Positions 34,266-45,036 of a DNA stretch of 64,000 bases are shown in pieces (the stretch's first letter is position 1; each line of letters starts with the position of its first letter). The DNA comes from Petunia secreta (taxonomy: Eukaryota > Streptophyta > Magnoliopsida > Solanales > Solanaceae): assembly GCA_029990175.1 (NCBI GenBank), contig JARKIP010000053.1, positions 19,176,001 to 19,240,000 on the forward strand, given 5' to 3'. Both the position numbers and the translations under genes were made by a program. Under the pieces are notes generated by a model that saw only the letters and a list, made by a program, of their open reading frames with translations, had not been told where the DNA came from and did no database searches.

Positions 34266-34530
34266 TAACGGGATAGAAGAAACACTATTGACCGTATGAT
34301 TCAGAAAATACTACCTCAACTCCTGCGTAGCCATCACCACCGCTGCCACGAACTGGATTTGTAACAGAAGTTGTGCTTTTACTCCCAAAAGCCCCTTACT
34401 AGCAAATCGTACATGCAGTTGCATCCCTACTTCTTCTCGTGTGAGGACTGCATTCTATGCTACTTCTGTGATTGTGACATACAACAATGGAAGCTCCCCT
34501 CGGACGAGTTTGGTTATCATTGGGGGTTTT
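34266..34530 (+). mobile_element. 3' internal tail with PPT before a + LTR
   Basis: Sequence ending attgggggtttt directly before the LTR. The G-run is PPT-like. It does not continue the minus-strand pol remnant, so an orientation switch lies near 34265. This stretch looks like 3' internal sequence of a + strand element, though similarity to 1-289 is weak. Confidence 0.4.
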
Positions 34531-35029
34531 TGTGTGGGCAAAAATACGCCACTTTTTATTACGGGGGTACGAGTCCAGCTGGCGAGGCTCGACTTATCCT
34601 ACAAGCCGCCTGACACTGAGGATATACGCCCGCTCCTAGAGCCAACGACCGTTTATGTGGTTTGGCCACAGGGCACACATCCCATCGCCTTGGATTTACA
34701 GTCTCTTAGTTAGGGTTTAGTATATATCACCGCCTTGAGTTGTAGGCCCATGGCCCTATTAGTACTTGTATTTTATCTTATTTAGGACTGGGTATCACTA
34801 CTATAAATACCCCTCCTTACATTGTATTGTACACAACACTGGATACGCTAACACTTCGGCTACTCTCAAGGAATAAGATTTACATTGCTTTTCTCCATTA
34901 TTTCTTGTTTATTTACCTGTCTTTATTTTCATCGTATTTATTTACTTTTCCATTGTAATTTACCGTATTGCTAATGAACTCATTCATAATTAATTGCTTA
35001 ACATAGACGTATAAATTTAGGGATAAACA
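34531..35029 (+). repeat. Tat-type LTR, + strand (5' LTR)
   Basis: It starts TGTGTGGGCAAAAATACGCC and ends GGATAAACA, with a TATA box (34802-34809). A primer site (35033-35051, tggtgcccgccatggggcc) follows after three bases. It closely matches 39022-39524. Confidence 0.88.
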
Positions 35030-35032
35030 GTT

Positions 35033-35051
35033 TGGTGCCCGCCATGGGGCC
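35033..35051 (+). other. Primer-binding site
   Basis: tggtgcccgccatggggcc, the same class as at 935-954 and 39527-39546. Confidence 0.8.
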
Positions 35052-35091
35052 CAGGAAATTGTAGCTATGCTACGACGGAAAAGGCGCAATC

Positions 35092-36045
35092 ATATCTGAC
35101 GACGACAACAGCGTTCCAAAGAACATCGCAGATGGAGTGGACGAATCAGCAAAGGATCTTGATGATCCCAGCGTCCAGCAAAAGGATTCAGCCGAACAGC
35201 CGAAGGATCCTTCTCAAGAGCCGACCCCTGTCGCCAGTAATGAAGGTATCAACCGCCCGTTGGAAGGTAATCCTAAGTTCAGAGTTTTCATCACTGATCT
35301 CTTCAAAACTATGATGGAACAGGCGGAACAAAATTCCAACAACGTGATCGAGGGGATATTTCGCAAACTAGGCACTATGTTTATAGGATCATTTGAAAGG
35401 CCAGCGTCTCCACGAGGACCAGTGCCTATAAACAATTCACCAGCATCTGTGCCTAGCTGAAGGCTTAACATGGATGCTGCTACAGGAGGCTCATCAACAA
35501 TCAACAAATAGGATCTTAAGGGAGCCCCTGTCATTCAGGATATCATAAAGGAGATTAAGGTCATCCATGACCGGATTGGTAACATGTCGGGTGCTCCACC
35601 CCATGTTACCACGATAGATGAGCAGAAATTCTACAAGAATGCTTACAAAGCAAGCGCAGTGCCGCTCCACATACCTAAGCACTTCCGATTGCCGGATAAC
35701 TTAAAGTATGATGGAACGACCGATCCGGACGAGCACATCGCTGGTTACTATACAGCTGTGAAGAGTAATGAGATTACTGAAGAAGAAATCTAGTCTGCTC
35801 TGGTGAAGAGATTTGGCTCAACCCTGACCAAAGGAGCCCTTGCTTGGTACACTCAGCTACCAATGGGATCCATTGAATCGTTCACTCAGATGCAGGACAT
35901 GTTCAAGAAAGTGCATTATGGTGCCCACAAGCGGGAGAAGCGTATGGAAGACATCTTCAAGATACGACAACACGATAGCGAGCTGCTGAAGGACTACCCT
36001 GATAGATTTCAGAAGGAACGTGTGGAGCTTCCTCCCTCCCTCTTC
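35092..36045 (+). pseudogene. Tat-type gag, + strand, truncated
   Basis: The start codon matching ATG 39586 is ATA at 35092. The frame reads DESAKDLDDPSVQQKDSAEQ and FRVFITDLFKTMMEQAEQNS, then KYDGTTDPDEHIAGYYTAV, and LTKGALAWYTQLPMGSIESF, QMQDMFKKVHYGAHKREKRM and LLKDYPDRFQKERVELPPS, i.e. the Retrotrans_gag capsid core. In-frame stops at 35458, about 35508 and 35791 correspond to CGA, CAG and CAG codons in the sister copy at 39586, so all are C-to-T changes. Cut off at 36045, where a gag on the opposite strand begins. Confidence 0.88.
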
Positions 36046-36737
36046 ACTAGGGCAGATTGGATTTCTTCCTTCGTGATTTCGTTGCTTTTACGGCCATGTA
36101 GTAAGCAGCGATGTGCTCGTCCGAGTCAGTGGTTCCGTCGTACTTCAAGTTATCCGGCAGGAGAAAGTGCTTGGGTACGTAGACCGATGCAGCACTCGCT
36201 TTATACACGCGCTTAAAGAACTTCTGCTCATCTATGGCTGTAATTTAGGGTGGAGCACCTGGTACGTTACCGATACGATCGTGGATGACTTTTAGCTCCT
36301 TCAGGATGTCCTAAATGACAGGTGTTCACTTCAATATATTTATGGCTTAGCATCGTAGAACATTCGAGGGCGGCTTCCATGTTGAGCCTTTGGTTGAGAA
36401 CAAAGGCTGGTGATTCATTCACGGGCGAGGGTCCTCGTGGGGATGCTGGCCTCTGGAACGAACCAGTGAGGATAGCTCCTAGCTTCTAGGCCATCCTGCC
36501 AACCAGGTTGGCCGAGTTTTGTTCCGCTCGCTGCGCCTGTGTTTTGAAAAGATCACCGAGGAAGTCCTTGAGTCTGGGGTTGCTCCCGTGCAGTTGATCA
36601 TCCTCACTGCCGCTGCCTACAGAGATCGAGTCTCTAGAAGTTTCCTTTGGCTGTCCATTGAAATCGCTGGGATCCTTTGTGGACTCATCAACCGCGTCGG
36701 CGGTTTTCTTTGGGACATCGTCGTTGTTGCTAGACAT
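36046..36737 (-). pseudogene. Tat-type gag, minus strand, truncated
   Basis: ATG at 36737; the frame begins MSSNNDDVPKKTADAVDEST and has PRLKDFLGDLFKTQAQRAEQ then NSANLVGRMA before a stop. Further left the minus strand reads VPKHFLLPDNLKYDGTTDSD then EHIAAYYM, matching the + gag. It breaks off after the ALVKR-equivalent codons near 36046. Residue similarity to the + gag is clear but far from identical, so they belong to different subfamilies. Frameshifts occur near 36080. Confidence 0.85.
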
Positions 36738-36775
36738 GGTCGTACTTTTCCTTCCCAAAAACCTACAATTGTTTG

Positions 36776-36794
36776 GGCCCCATGAAGGGCGCGA
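36776..36794 (-). other. Primer-binding site, minus strand
   Basis: Minus strand reads tcgcgcccttcatggggcc, with several changes from the other copies. Confidence 0.7.
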
Positions 36795-36797
36795 AAC

Positions 36798-37286
36798 TCT
36801 TTATGCCTAAAATTTGCCTCCTTGGTTAAATAATTAGATTTGTAGTAGGGTCACAAGCAATACTTAAAAATACGAGGAAAAGTAAATAAAAGCTGAGAAA
36901 TAAATGATTGAGAAGAAAAGCAAGCAGTTGTATTCCTTGTGAATATTCGATTAAGGTATGAATTGTTTTCTTGTCTAATACAATGTAAGGAGGGGTAATT
37001 ATAGTTATGATTTACTCTGTCCTAATTATGGTAAAATACAAAGACTAATAAAGTCGTGGGCCTGTTTACTCAAGGCAGTAGTATATACTAACCCTAACTA
37101 GGAGACTGTAAACCCTACAGCGGCGGGATGCATACCTTACACCCCAGGCCTGTGCCTGCTGAGAGGCCGCGGCTTGGGAGCAGATATGTATCCTCTGTGC
37201 CCGATGACTTGTAGATTCAGTCTAGTCTTCTCCAGCTGTACTCGTATTCCGGTAGTCATAGGTTGCGTATTTCCCTCCCCTACACA
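36798..37286 (-). repeat. Tat-type LTR, minus strand (5' LTR)
   Basis: It begins tctttatgcctaaaat (TGTTT mutated to TCTTT) and ends cctacaca. The TATA-box position is mutated (gtaattatag). The primer site and gag to the left show that it is a 5' LTR. The right edge runs straight into a (CA)n microsatellite. Confidence 0.85.
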
Positions 37287-37306
37287 CACACACATGCGCG
37301 CGCGCG

Positions 37307-37362
<56 letters not shown>
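37281..37362. repeat. Compound (CA)n(CG)n(CA)n(TA)n microsatellite
   Basis: A run of CA, then about nine GC units, then a long CA run, then about eight TA units. The start overlaps the terminal cacaca of the LTR, suggesting it grew from the LTR end. Confidence 0.97.
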
Positions 37363-37576
37363 ACATACTAAAAGCTAACATACTACATAGTTGTAGTGTG
37401 TTTGAAATATATGCATTTTTTGTTTACCAAGATTACCCTTATGATTTCATTATAACACATTAATTGAAATGGGCTTTTGGTCTTTTCAGTGAAATTAAAC
37501 ATATTCATTTTGGATTGATTTCCCCATCTTGCTAAGCTACTATGGTGTTTTCATTGTTGAAATTCGATAGCTGGTA
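37363..37576. other. Flank of the 679-bp tandem duplication
   Basis: No gene. It contains gctaacatactacata (37374-37389), which reappears at about 38953-38968 on the far side of the tandem duplication. Confidence 0.6.
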
Positions 37577-38932
37577 GCTTCCGGCCAGCTCCTGCATCGC
37601 GATGGCAGAGGCGTATGGCTTTGGCCTTCAGTTTTACTATAACCCATGAGTTAGAATGATTGGAATAAATTGAATCTGTGTCTCGAAGGCGTTGAATCAG
37701 CGGCAAAATTGTAGTGTTTCTGTTTGCTACTTTTTAATTTGATTCTCTATTTAAAGATTGAGATATTAGAAGAAAAAGTTTTTGTGCTTACTTTTTTTAC
37801 CAAATATTCTAATGTCTAATTTTTTTTTTAATTCAATTTCAATTACTAGAACCAGACCTTCTTGAACTTTGTTTAATTACCTGGGTTTGGTCTTTTTATC
37901 TTGAGACAAATTCAGTTGTTATTCTTTTGAACAACTACGTTTGTATCAAACAAGTCTTGAAGTTTTTATAGCTGATACATGATTATATTTGCCGTAAAAA
38001 AAATTATAGGATTTGGCTCAAAGTAATTATTCTTATCTTTATAAACACTCTTTCATAAGTAGCTTAAGAATTAGAAGATGAATAATAGTTATGGAAAGGA
38101 GGAAAAAAAGCTAAAATTATTGTACATGACAAAAGAGAAGGGCCGGCAGACTAGAGAATTGGGGGAAACGATTCACTTTATTATTTTGACTTGAAAAGAC
38201 ATAAATACCCATGACATATAAAAGAACTTAATGAAAGCTTAAGGGTAATTTTGGCAGCTCCGGCCAGCTCTTGCATCGCGATGGCAGAGGCGTACGGCTT
38301 TGGCCTTCAGTTTTACTATAACCCATGAGTTAGAATGATTGGAATAAACTGAATCTGGGTCTCGAAGGCGTTGAATCAGCGGCAAAATTTTAGTGTTTTG
38401 GTTTGCTAATTTTTAATTTGGTTCTCTATTTAAAGATTGTGATATTAGAAGAAAAAGTTTATGTGCTTAATTTTTTTACCAAATATTCTAATGTCTAGTA
38501 TATTTTTTTATTCAATTTCAATTACTGGAACCAGACCTTCTTGAGCTTTGTTTAATTACCTGGGTTTGGTATTTTTATCTTGAGACAAATTCAGTTGTTA
38601 TTCTTTTGAACAACTACGTTTGTATCAAACAAGTCTTGAAGTTTTTATAGCTGATACATGATTATATTTGCCGTAAAAAGAATTGTATGATTTGGCTCAA
38701 AGTAATTATTCTTATCTTTATAAACACTCTTTCATAAGTCGCTTAAGACTTACAAGAAGAATACTTGTTACGGAAAGGAGGAATAGAAGCTAAAATATTG
38801 TACATGACAAAAGAGGAGGGCTGGCAGACTGGAGAATTGGGGGAAAGGATTCACTTTATTATTTTGACTTGAAAAGACATAAATACCCATAACATATAAA
38901 AGAGCTTAATGAAAGCTTAAGGGTAATTTTGG
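37577..38932 (+). repeat. 679-bp tandem duplication of unknown origin
   Basis: Copy 1 (37577-38254) and copy 2 (38255-38932) begin ccggccagct and end gggtaattttgg; the period is about 679. They differ by scattered single changes, estimated above 90 percent identity by eye. Each copy contains the phrases gcatcgcgatggcagaggcg and gatgattagaatgattgg-like text, then AT-rich DNA. No open frame and no known transposon ends. Function unknown. Confidence 0.9.
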
Positions 38933-39021
38933 TAAACCAAAAGTATATACATTGCTAACATACTACATACACACACACACACACATATACTACACAGTCA
39001 AAGGCTCATGCTAAGCATGGG

Positions 39022-39524
39022 CGTGTGGGCAGAAATACGCCACCTATTGTTATGGGGCTACGAGTCCAGTTAGAGAGACTAGAATTATCCTACAAGTCAC
39101 CGGGCACTGAGGATATACGCCCTCTCCTAGAGCCAATGACCGTTTAGGCGGTTTGGCCACAGGGTGGAGGGCACATCCCGTCGCCTAGGGTTACAGTATC
39201 TTAGTCAGGGTTTAGTATACCACCGCCTTGAGTTGTAGGCCCATGGCCCTAGTAGTACTTGTATTTTACTTTATTTAGGACTGGGTATCACTACTATAAA
39301 TACCCCTCCTTACATTATATTGTAATATATCTCTGGATTCTCCATCAACTTCGGCTACATTCAAGGAATAAGATTTATATTGCTTTCCTCCATTATTTCT
39401 TGTTTATTTACTTGTGTTTATTTTCATCATATTTGTTTACTTTTCCATCCTAATTTACCGTATTGTTTGTGACCTCATTCATAATTAATTGTTTAATCTT
39501 GACGTACGAATTTTGGTATAAATA
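39022..39524 (+). repeat. Tat-type LTR, + strand (5' LTR)
   Basis: It aligns with 34531-35029. The first two bases are CG instead of TG (cgtgtgggcagaaatacgcc). TATA box at 39295-39302. The end is ggtataaata, followed by the primer site. Confidence 0.87.
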
Positions 39525-39526
39525 GT

Positions 39527-39546
39527 TTGGCGCCCACCGTAGGGCT
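39527..39546 (+). other. Primer-binding site
   Basis: tggcgcccaccgtagggc (39528-39545), two or three bases after the LTR end. Confidence 0.8.
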
Positions 39547-39585
39547 TGGCAATTGTAGGTATTCTACGATGGAAAAGGCGCAATC

Positions 39586-41040
39586 ATGTCTGATGACGAT
39601 AACATCATTCCAAAGAACACCACGGATGGAGTGGACGAATCAGCACAGGATCTCGACGATCCCAGCGTCCAACAAAAGGATTCAGCCGAACAGCCGAAGG
39701 ATCCTTCTCAAGAGCCGACCCCTGTCGCCAGTAATAAAGAGATCAACCGCCCATTGGAAGGTAATCCTGAGTTCAGAATTTTCATCACTGATCTCCTCAA
39801 AACTATGATGGAACAAGCGGAACAAAATTCCAACAGCGTGATCGAAGGGGTATCCCGCTAACAAGGCACGATGTTTACATGATAGTTTCAAAGGCTAGCC
39901 TCTTCACGAGGACCAGTGCCTGTAAACAATTCACCAACATCTGTGCCTAACCGAAGGCTTAACATGGATGCTGCTCCAGGAGGCTCATCAAGAATCAACA
40001 ATCAGGATCTTAAGGGAGCACATGTCATTCAGGATCTCATAAAGGAGATGAAGGCTATCCATGACCGGATTGGTAACGTGATGGGTGCTCCACCCCAATT
40101 TACCATGATAGATGCGCAGAAGTTTTAGAAGCATGCTAGCATCGGTCCGCATACCAAAACACTTCTGCCTACCGGATAACTTGAAATATGATGGGACGAC
40201 TGATCCGGATGAGCATATTACTGCATACTATACGACTGTGAAGATTAATGAGATTACTGAAGAAGAAATCCAGTCTGCCCTAGTGAAGAGTTTCCGCTCA
40301 ACTTTGACCAAAGGAGCTCTTGCTTGGTACACTCAGCTACCAATGGGATCGATCGAATCGTTCACTCAGATGCATGATTTATTCAAGAAAGTGCATTTCG
40401 GTGTCCGCAAGCGGGAGAAGCACATGGAGGATATCTTTGAGATCGGGCAACGAGACAACGAGCTGCTCAAAGATTATCTCGACAGGCTTCAGAGGGAATG
40501 CATAGAGCTCCCTCCAGTTCTCGATAATATTATTGTGGTAGCTTTTGGTAAAAGTTTGAATGCGAAGGGATCCCTGTCCACCAGAGAGCTGCAGTGGAGT
40601 CTGATTCCCTGTGTCAATATGGAACGCCTTGCACCAGAGGTACACCGAGAAGCCTCGCCTAGAGCCCGGGAGTCTTCTGCTCCCGAGGAAACCCGACCGG
40701 TTATCCAAGACGTCATCCATCAAAGACATAAATGGGGATACGTGGAGGAACCTCGAATAGGGGACAAAGGCAAGCAAAACAGGAAAGACAACAAGGTTGA
40801 TTTTCCAAAACGGAAAGACGGACAGGGAACGTCCGGGTCATTGTCTAAGGGATCACTCAATGTGGAGTGGGATTTGAATAATTGGGTCTGCGCGTCACCA
40901 CCGTCGAGTTTGTGAAAGATCATATGAAAAACACATAAATCCATTGGCAAAGCAACCTGAGAGCAGAACCCTGTTAGGAGGAACAAGGAGCTTTACTGCC
41001 AATGTCACAGGGACCATGGACATGACACGGCCTAGTGTAG
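39586..41040 (+). pseudogene. Tat-type gag, + strand
   Basis: ATG 39586, MSDDDNIIPKNTTDGVDESA. A stop follows GVSR at 39859. After a frameshift the capsid core runs through 40915: LPDNLKYDGTTDPDEHITAY, LTKGALAWYTQLPMGSIESF, LLKDYLDRLQRECIELPP. Around 40975-41040 the text ELYCQCHRDHGHDTA resembles the Tat zinc knuckle (CxxH/C..GHdTexC) with its last Cys out of frame. Three breaks in all (near 39860, 40125 and 40915). It would form the particle shell. Confidence 0.9.
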
Positions 41041-41044
41041 AGCG

Positions 41045-41830
41045 TTGATCTTAGAAGTCATGAAATTTTTGAACAAGGGATACCTCAAGGACTTGCTCAC
41101 TGATAAGGGAAAACGAACCATCGGCAGAAGCGAGAACCAGGATGCACCGCCAAGCTTACCCTATCCTAAGAGGTCCATCAATGTGATAATCGGCGGACCA
41201 ACATTGCTAAGGGGGTTAGAGGATATCTCAGCAGCACCCAGTCAGGGTCTCAACCGAGATGAGGCGATCCTATTCAGTGAGGAGGACAACATCATATGTA
41301 GCACCCCGCACCATGACGCCCTAATCATAGCACTCAGGATGGAAGACACAGACGTGAAGCGTGTATTGGTCGATGCCAGTAGTGCCATAAACATCATCAG
41401 ATGGGATGCACTAAAGGAGATAGGTATTGAGGATCGAATCATGCCAAGTGTCTACATGCTCAGAGGTTTTAACAATTCTTGTAAGAAAGCTATAGGCGAA
41501 GTTGACTTAACCACCCGCTTGTCGGGGATAGATTATGTTTCACGTTTTCAGGTAATTAAAAGAGGCGTTCCCTACAATGCGATCATCGAGTGACCATGGA
41601 TTCATCAAGCCAAAGCAGTATCATCCACTTGGCACCAGAAACTGAAGTATCCTACCCAGTGAGGGATAAAAAAAGTGAATGGTGATCAGGAGGCAGCAAG
41701 GGAATGCTATACGGCTGCAATCCTTGGAGCAGCTGTCCCCGAGCAACTGCCCGAGATGAACATTCTAGGAGACCCCGAAGACCTCAAAGCTGCAATCAAC
41801 CAAGACTACGATTCAGACAGTATGGTTGAT
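41045..41830 (+). pseudogene. Tat-type protease region
   Basis: Frame 41045-41593 begins MILEVMKFLNKGYLKDLLTD and contains HDALIIALRMEDTDVKRVLV then DASSAINIIRWDALKEIGI. In this lineage the active site is D(T/P)GSSANII; here it is DASSAINII, so the catalytic Gly is missing. After a stop at 41593 the text continues to EMNILGDPEDLKAAINQDYD near 41825. No reverse transcriptase follows. Confidence 0.82.
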
Positions 41831-42368
41831 TGACGTCTTTCGGGGGGAGAAGGAGTAGGGATAATTGGAAGTACTTTTCTTTGCAGAATTTGATTAGCAC
41901 ATTAGTCTCGCTCTCAAATTACAGTATTTTCATACTTTCTTTGGACATGTTGCGGATCTTCACCCACAACATCCTATGCTCCGTGCCTTTATTAATAAAA
42001 CTACTATCTTAGTTAATTTTACTTATTTATTTACCCGTCGACATAGTGCCAGAAAGTCTTAAATACACGAGTACTAAGCGAAGACATTTTGTCTCAAACG
42101 TAAAAGACCATTTCCACACGGGCTAAAGTCGTCCCATTGTTGGCGCAAGCAGCCATCTACTACGGATACAACCTAGTTGTTGTATTATCGGTGCATAACG
42201 GACGTAATTGCTCAAGGCAGGCACACTGACACACGTTCTTAAACTATAACAGTCAGGATGACCGAAAGTCATCTAATTCTTAGGTGAAAATGCTCATAGA
42301 GGCATAACTTAGAATTACTTGTTGTTTATGGTGAAAATTAAAAAACGTCACGAACAAAAACAAGTGAT
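41831..42368. mobile_element. Region where RT-RNase H-integrase is missing
   Basis: The protease should be followed by reverse transcriptase, but no such motif appears on the + strand. Sequence here is non-coding in both senses. Phrases such as gtcttaaatacacgagtact and ggcgcaagcagcc have loose counterparts at 32880-33000 in reverse, so it is probably 3' internal sequence after an internal deletion. Confidence 0.55.
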
Positions 42369-43250
42369 TTAAGTTAATACACCACAAAACGGGCCAAAAA
42401 TTACATTTAACATCCGCATACGCAGATAAATGGCTGAATCACCAGATGTATAAAAAAAGAGCATTAAATTGGGGGGAGGGGAATTCTCATTCCTCTCTCG
42501 GGGGACTTCCTTCATTGGAAACACTTCTGAAGGTCCTGCTTCACCAGCTGCAGGTTCCCCAGTCGGCGTCTCTTCTCTTTCACCACTCATCTCTTCTGAG
42601 CCTTCCTTAAGGTCAGGACCAAGCTGAGCATCTGCTTGGGCAACAAGGTCAGTATAGGAGGCAGTCTCAACAACAAGGTCAAGATTAGGGTTGTCTTGAA
42701 CCCGGAGAAGCGTGGAGAGAGCGGCAGCAACGTTGGAACGATCAACTTCTGCTATGCAACGAGCATTCAGAACTTGTCTTCGTTGATCTTTCAGAAGGCA
42801 CTTCTTTCAAAGGTCGTCACGGAATCGTTCAAGTGATGCCACTTGACCTTTCAGCCTTTCATTCTCATCTTGAAGGAAGACGGAGAGACCCTGAGCATCT
42901 TCGATGTATTTGTCAGCGACATTCATTCTCTCCCCCATACTAGACAGTTGTTGTTGCAGATCTCTCATGATCCCCTCCAAATGATTCACATTGCTTAGGT
43001 GGAATTGCTCCGAGACCTTGACATCTGTAAGGGATAACTTGAGGGCCTCCACATCCTACTTGTGCTTGTGCACTTCACCAGTCAACACCCTCTCCAAGTT
43101 CCTGCTCTTTAGAACCTCTGCACGATAAGCATCATGAGTGGTCAACAGCTCATCCTTCAATTCCTTGCCTTCTCCACTAAGGGCTGCAAGCTAGCTACTT
43201 GTCCACGCAGAGCATCCACTTCCTTGGCTAGATTTCCTTCCAAGCTTTCC
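42369..43250 (-). pseudogene. Antisense coiled-coil reading frame in a Tat-type element
   Basis: On the minus strand, opposite to gag/protease, a coiled-coil-rich frame can be followed from about 43250 to 42369. Its pieces are ESLEGNLAKEVDALRGQVAS, LKDELLTTHDAYRAEVLKSR, VEALKLSLTDVKVSEQFHLS, GIMRDLQQQLSSMGERMNVA and LFLQDENERLKGQVASLERF-like text (seen as SVFLQDENERLKGQVASLER). Then come SYTDLVAQADAQLGPDLKEG and an acidic tail with SGEREETPTGEPAAGEAGPS. There is one frameshift and two in-frame stops (near 43075 and at 42807). Antisense frames of this kind between pol and the 3' LTR are known in Tat-lineage elements; function unknown. No signal peptide or membrane segment. Confidence 0.6.
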
Positions 43251-43550
43251 TGTTAGAGTATCTCATGAAACACCATCAATCCCTGGGTAATGGCAAAGAC
43301 ATGAGTTTGGTAAGAAGAGAACGATGTTAAACTCGAAATAGTAGTGGCAGGAAACTTAGCCAAAGGGAGCAGCCGGTGGCGACCTCAAGCAACTCATGAT
43401 TGCTGTAGCAAGAGAGATGTTCTTGTTCAGAAGGGACAACCAGTTTAGCGGTATGGACCGTCACAACCCGTGTAGTTTTCATCAGGTTAACCCCCCACAG
43501 CAATAGGGATTACAACCTCCCCAGCTCCACCTATAGGTTAAGGCACGACC

Positions 43551-43765
43551 TCTTAGGTTACCTTTTGTTCCTTTGAATGACATTGAATGCATAATAACTC
43601 CAATAAACGATCCACATTTGCACGTTCAATTCTCTAAGCAAATGCAAATAAATCATGTTCAACGCTCTTAGGGGGTCAAAAACCTGTTCGGATTGTTTGA
43701 ACAAGTTGGCTTATTAAACTTGAGAACAAGTCGGTTAAAGATATCTCATGATGCATGATTCCTAG
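43551..43765 (-). repeat. Duplicated Ogre-like leader sequence, copy A left part
   Basis: Closely matches 62023-62233. It ends gattcctag where the giant-LTR element inserted; the match resumes at 53354. Copy A is therefore the same kind of sequence as the leader of the second Ogre-like element. Confidence 0.88.
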
Positions 43766-44999
43766 TGTCACAACCCTTTTTTACACAGAACTAAATTAAA
43801 GAATTGTGTATTTAAAAGTTGTGACGGGTGTTAAAGGTACACAATTATTAAGAGAATTCAGAGTCGCCACTTGACAAGTTAAAGGTGTGCCAAGTCACCA
43901 AAGTGGTGTACCTAGAACACCTTTGACACGTAAATGGTCTGCGTCATAGTTCCAGATAAGGATCTTGATTGACTCTCGGGAAAGGGGTTAGGCATCCTTG
44001 AGTCCTGCGCAAGCACATTTGCTTTTCTTTTATTTGACGCTTTTCGACTCTTGCGAATTATGTTTGTCGTTTATTGCCTTTATTATTTACGCTTTGATTG
44101 TTTCGAAAAAAAATTTGTGCCAAGTAACCCACAGGGTATACTATAAAACAAATAGAATTTTTTAATTTAATAATTTTTTCCTAATAAGCAGATCACAAAT
44201 TATACTTATCAATACCTAATCGAGTGATTTAAATTGTCTTGCCTTGGCAATTAATTTTTTTTTTTAATTTTAATAAGTTTTTGGACTTAACATTTGCGTT
44301 AAATAGTCACTCTCATTCCTAAACTTTGCCAACCTTTGTCATGCCTAAGATTTGCCAAGCTTAGCCTTTAACATTTCTGATGCAAATTAACAAGATATGA
44401 TTTTTCTTTTGATGTGCCAATTTACTTTATACATTTCATGTTTGATCCAAATTTCACAAGCTTGCCGTTTGGAATTAAATTTGCATGCAACATTCTATTT
44501 AACCTATTCCATTTCAACGTACTAATGTCCAGAGTGAGTCATATGGCCCAAATAATTTTAACTTTTAAGTACATCATTTGATATTTTAACAAAAAGCAGC
44601 AAACAAACACTCATGCAATTAAGAAACGAGGTTAAAGTTGACCTCAAAAATATTGTAGTAACCACATTATGATATTTCAGACTTTAATACATGACGATAA
44701 CATATTACTACAATATAAAGTAAAGCTTAAAAAAAATTACCTATTGTCAAGGTTCTTGAAGCAACCAGCAGAAAATGACAAGCCAAGCAAAGTCCAAATA
44801 CCCAACAACTAGCGGCGCAACAACAACAGCTAAACAACAACTAAACCCCTCCAAAAATGCTAATGAGCAAACCCTTAAAAAATCCCCCTTTACTAACTTG
44901 AACCAAGATTAAAACCCCTAGACCCTTTGACATTCAAGTCATTTTTTGTTATGAACCTTCTGCTTCTATTTCCCTACTTTCTTTCACTTTTTTCTCTAA

Positions 45000-45036
<37 letters not shown>

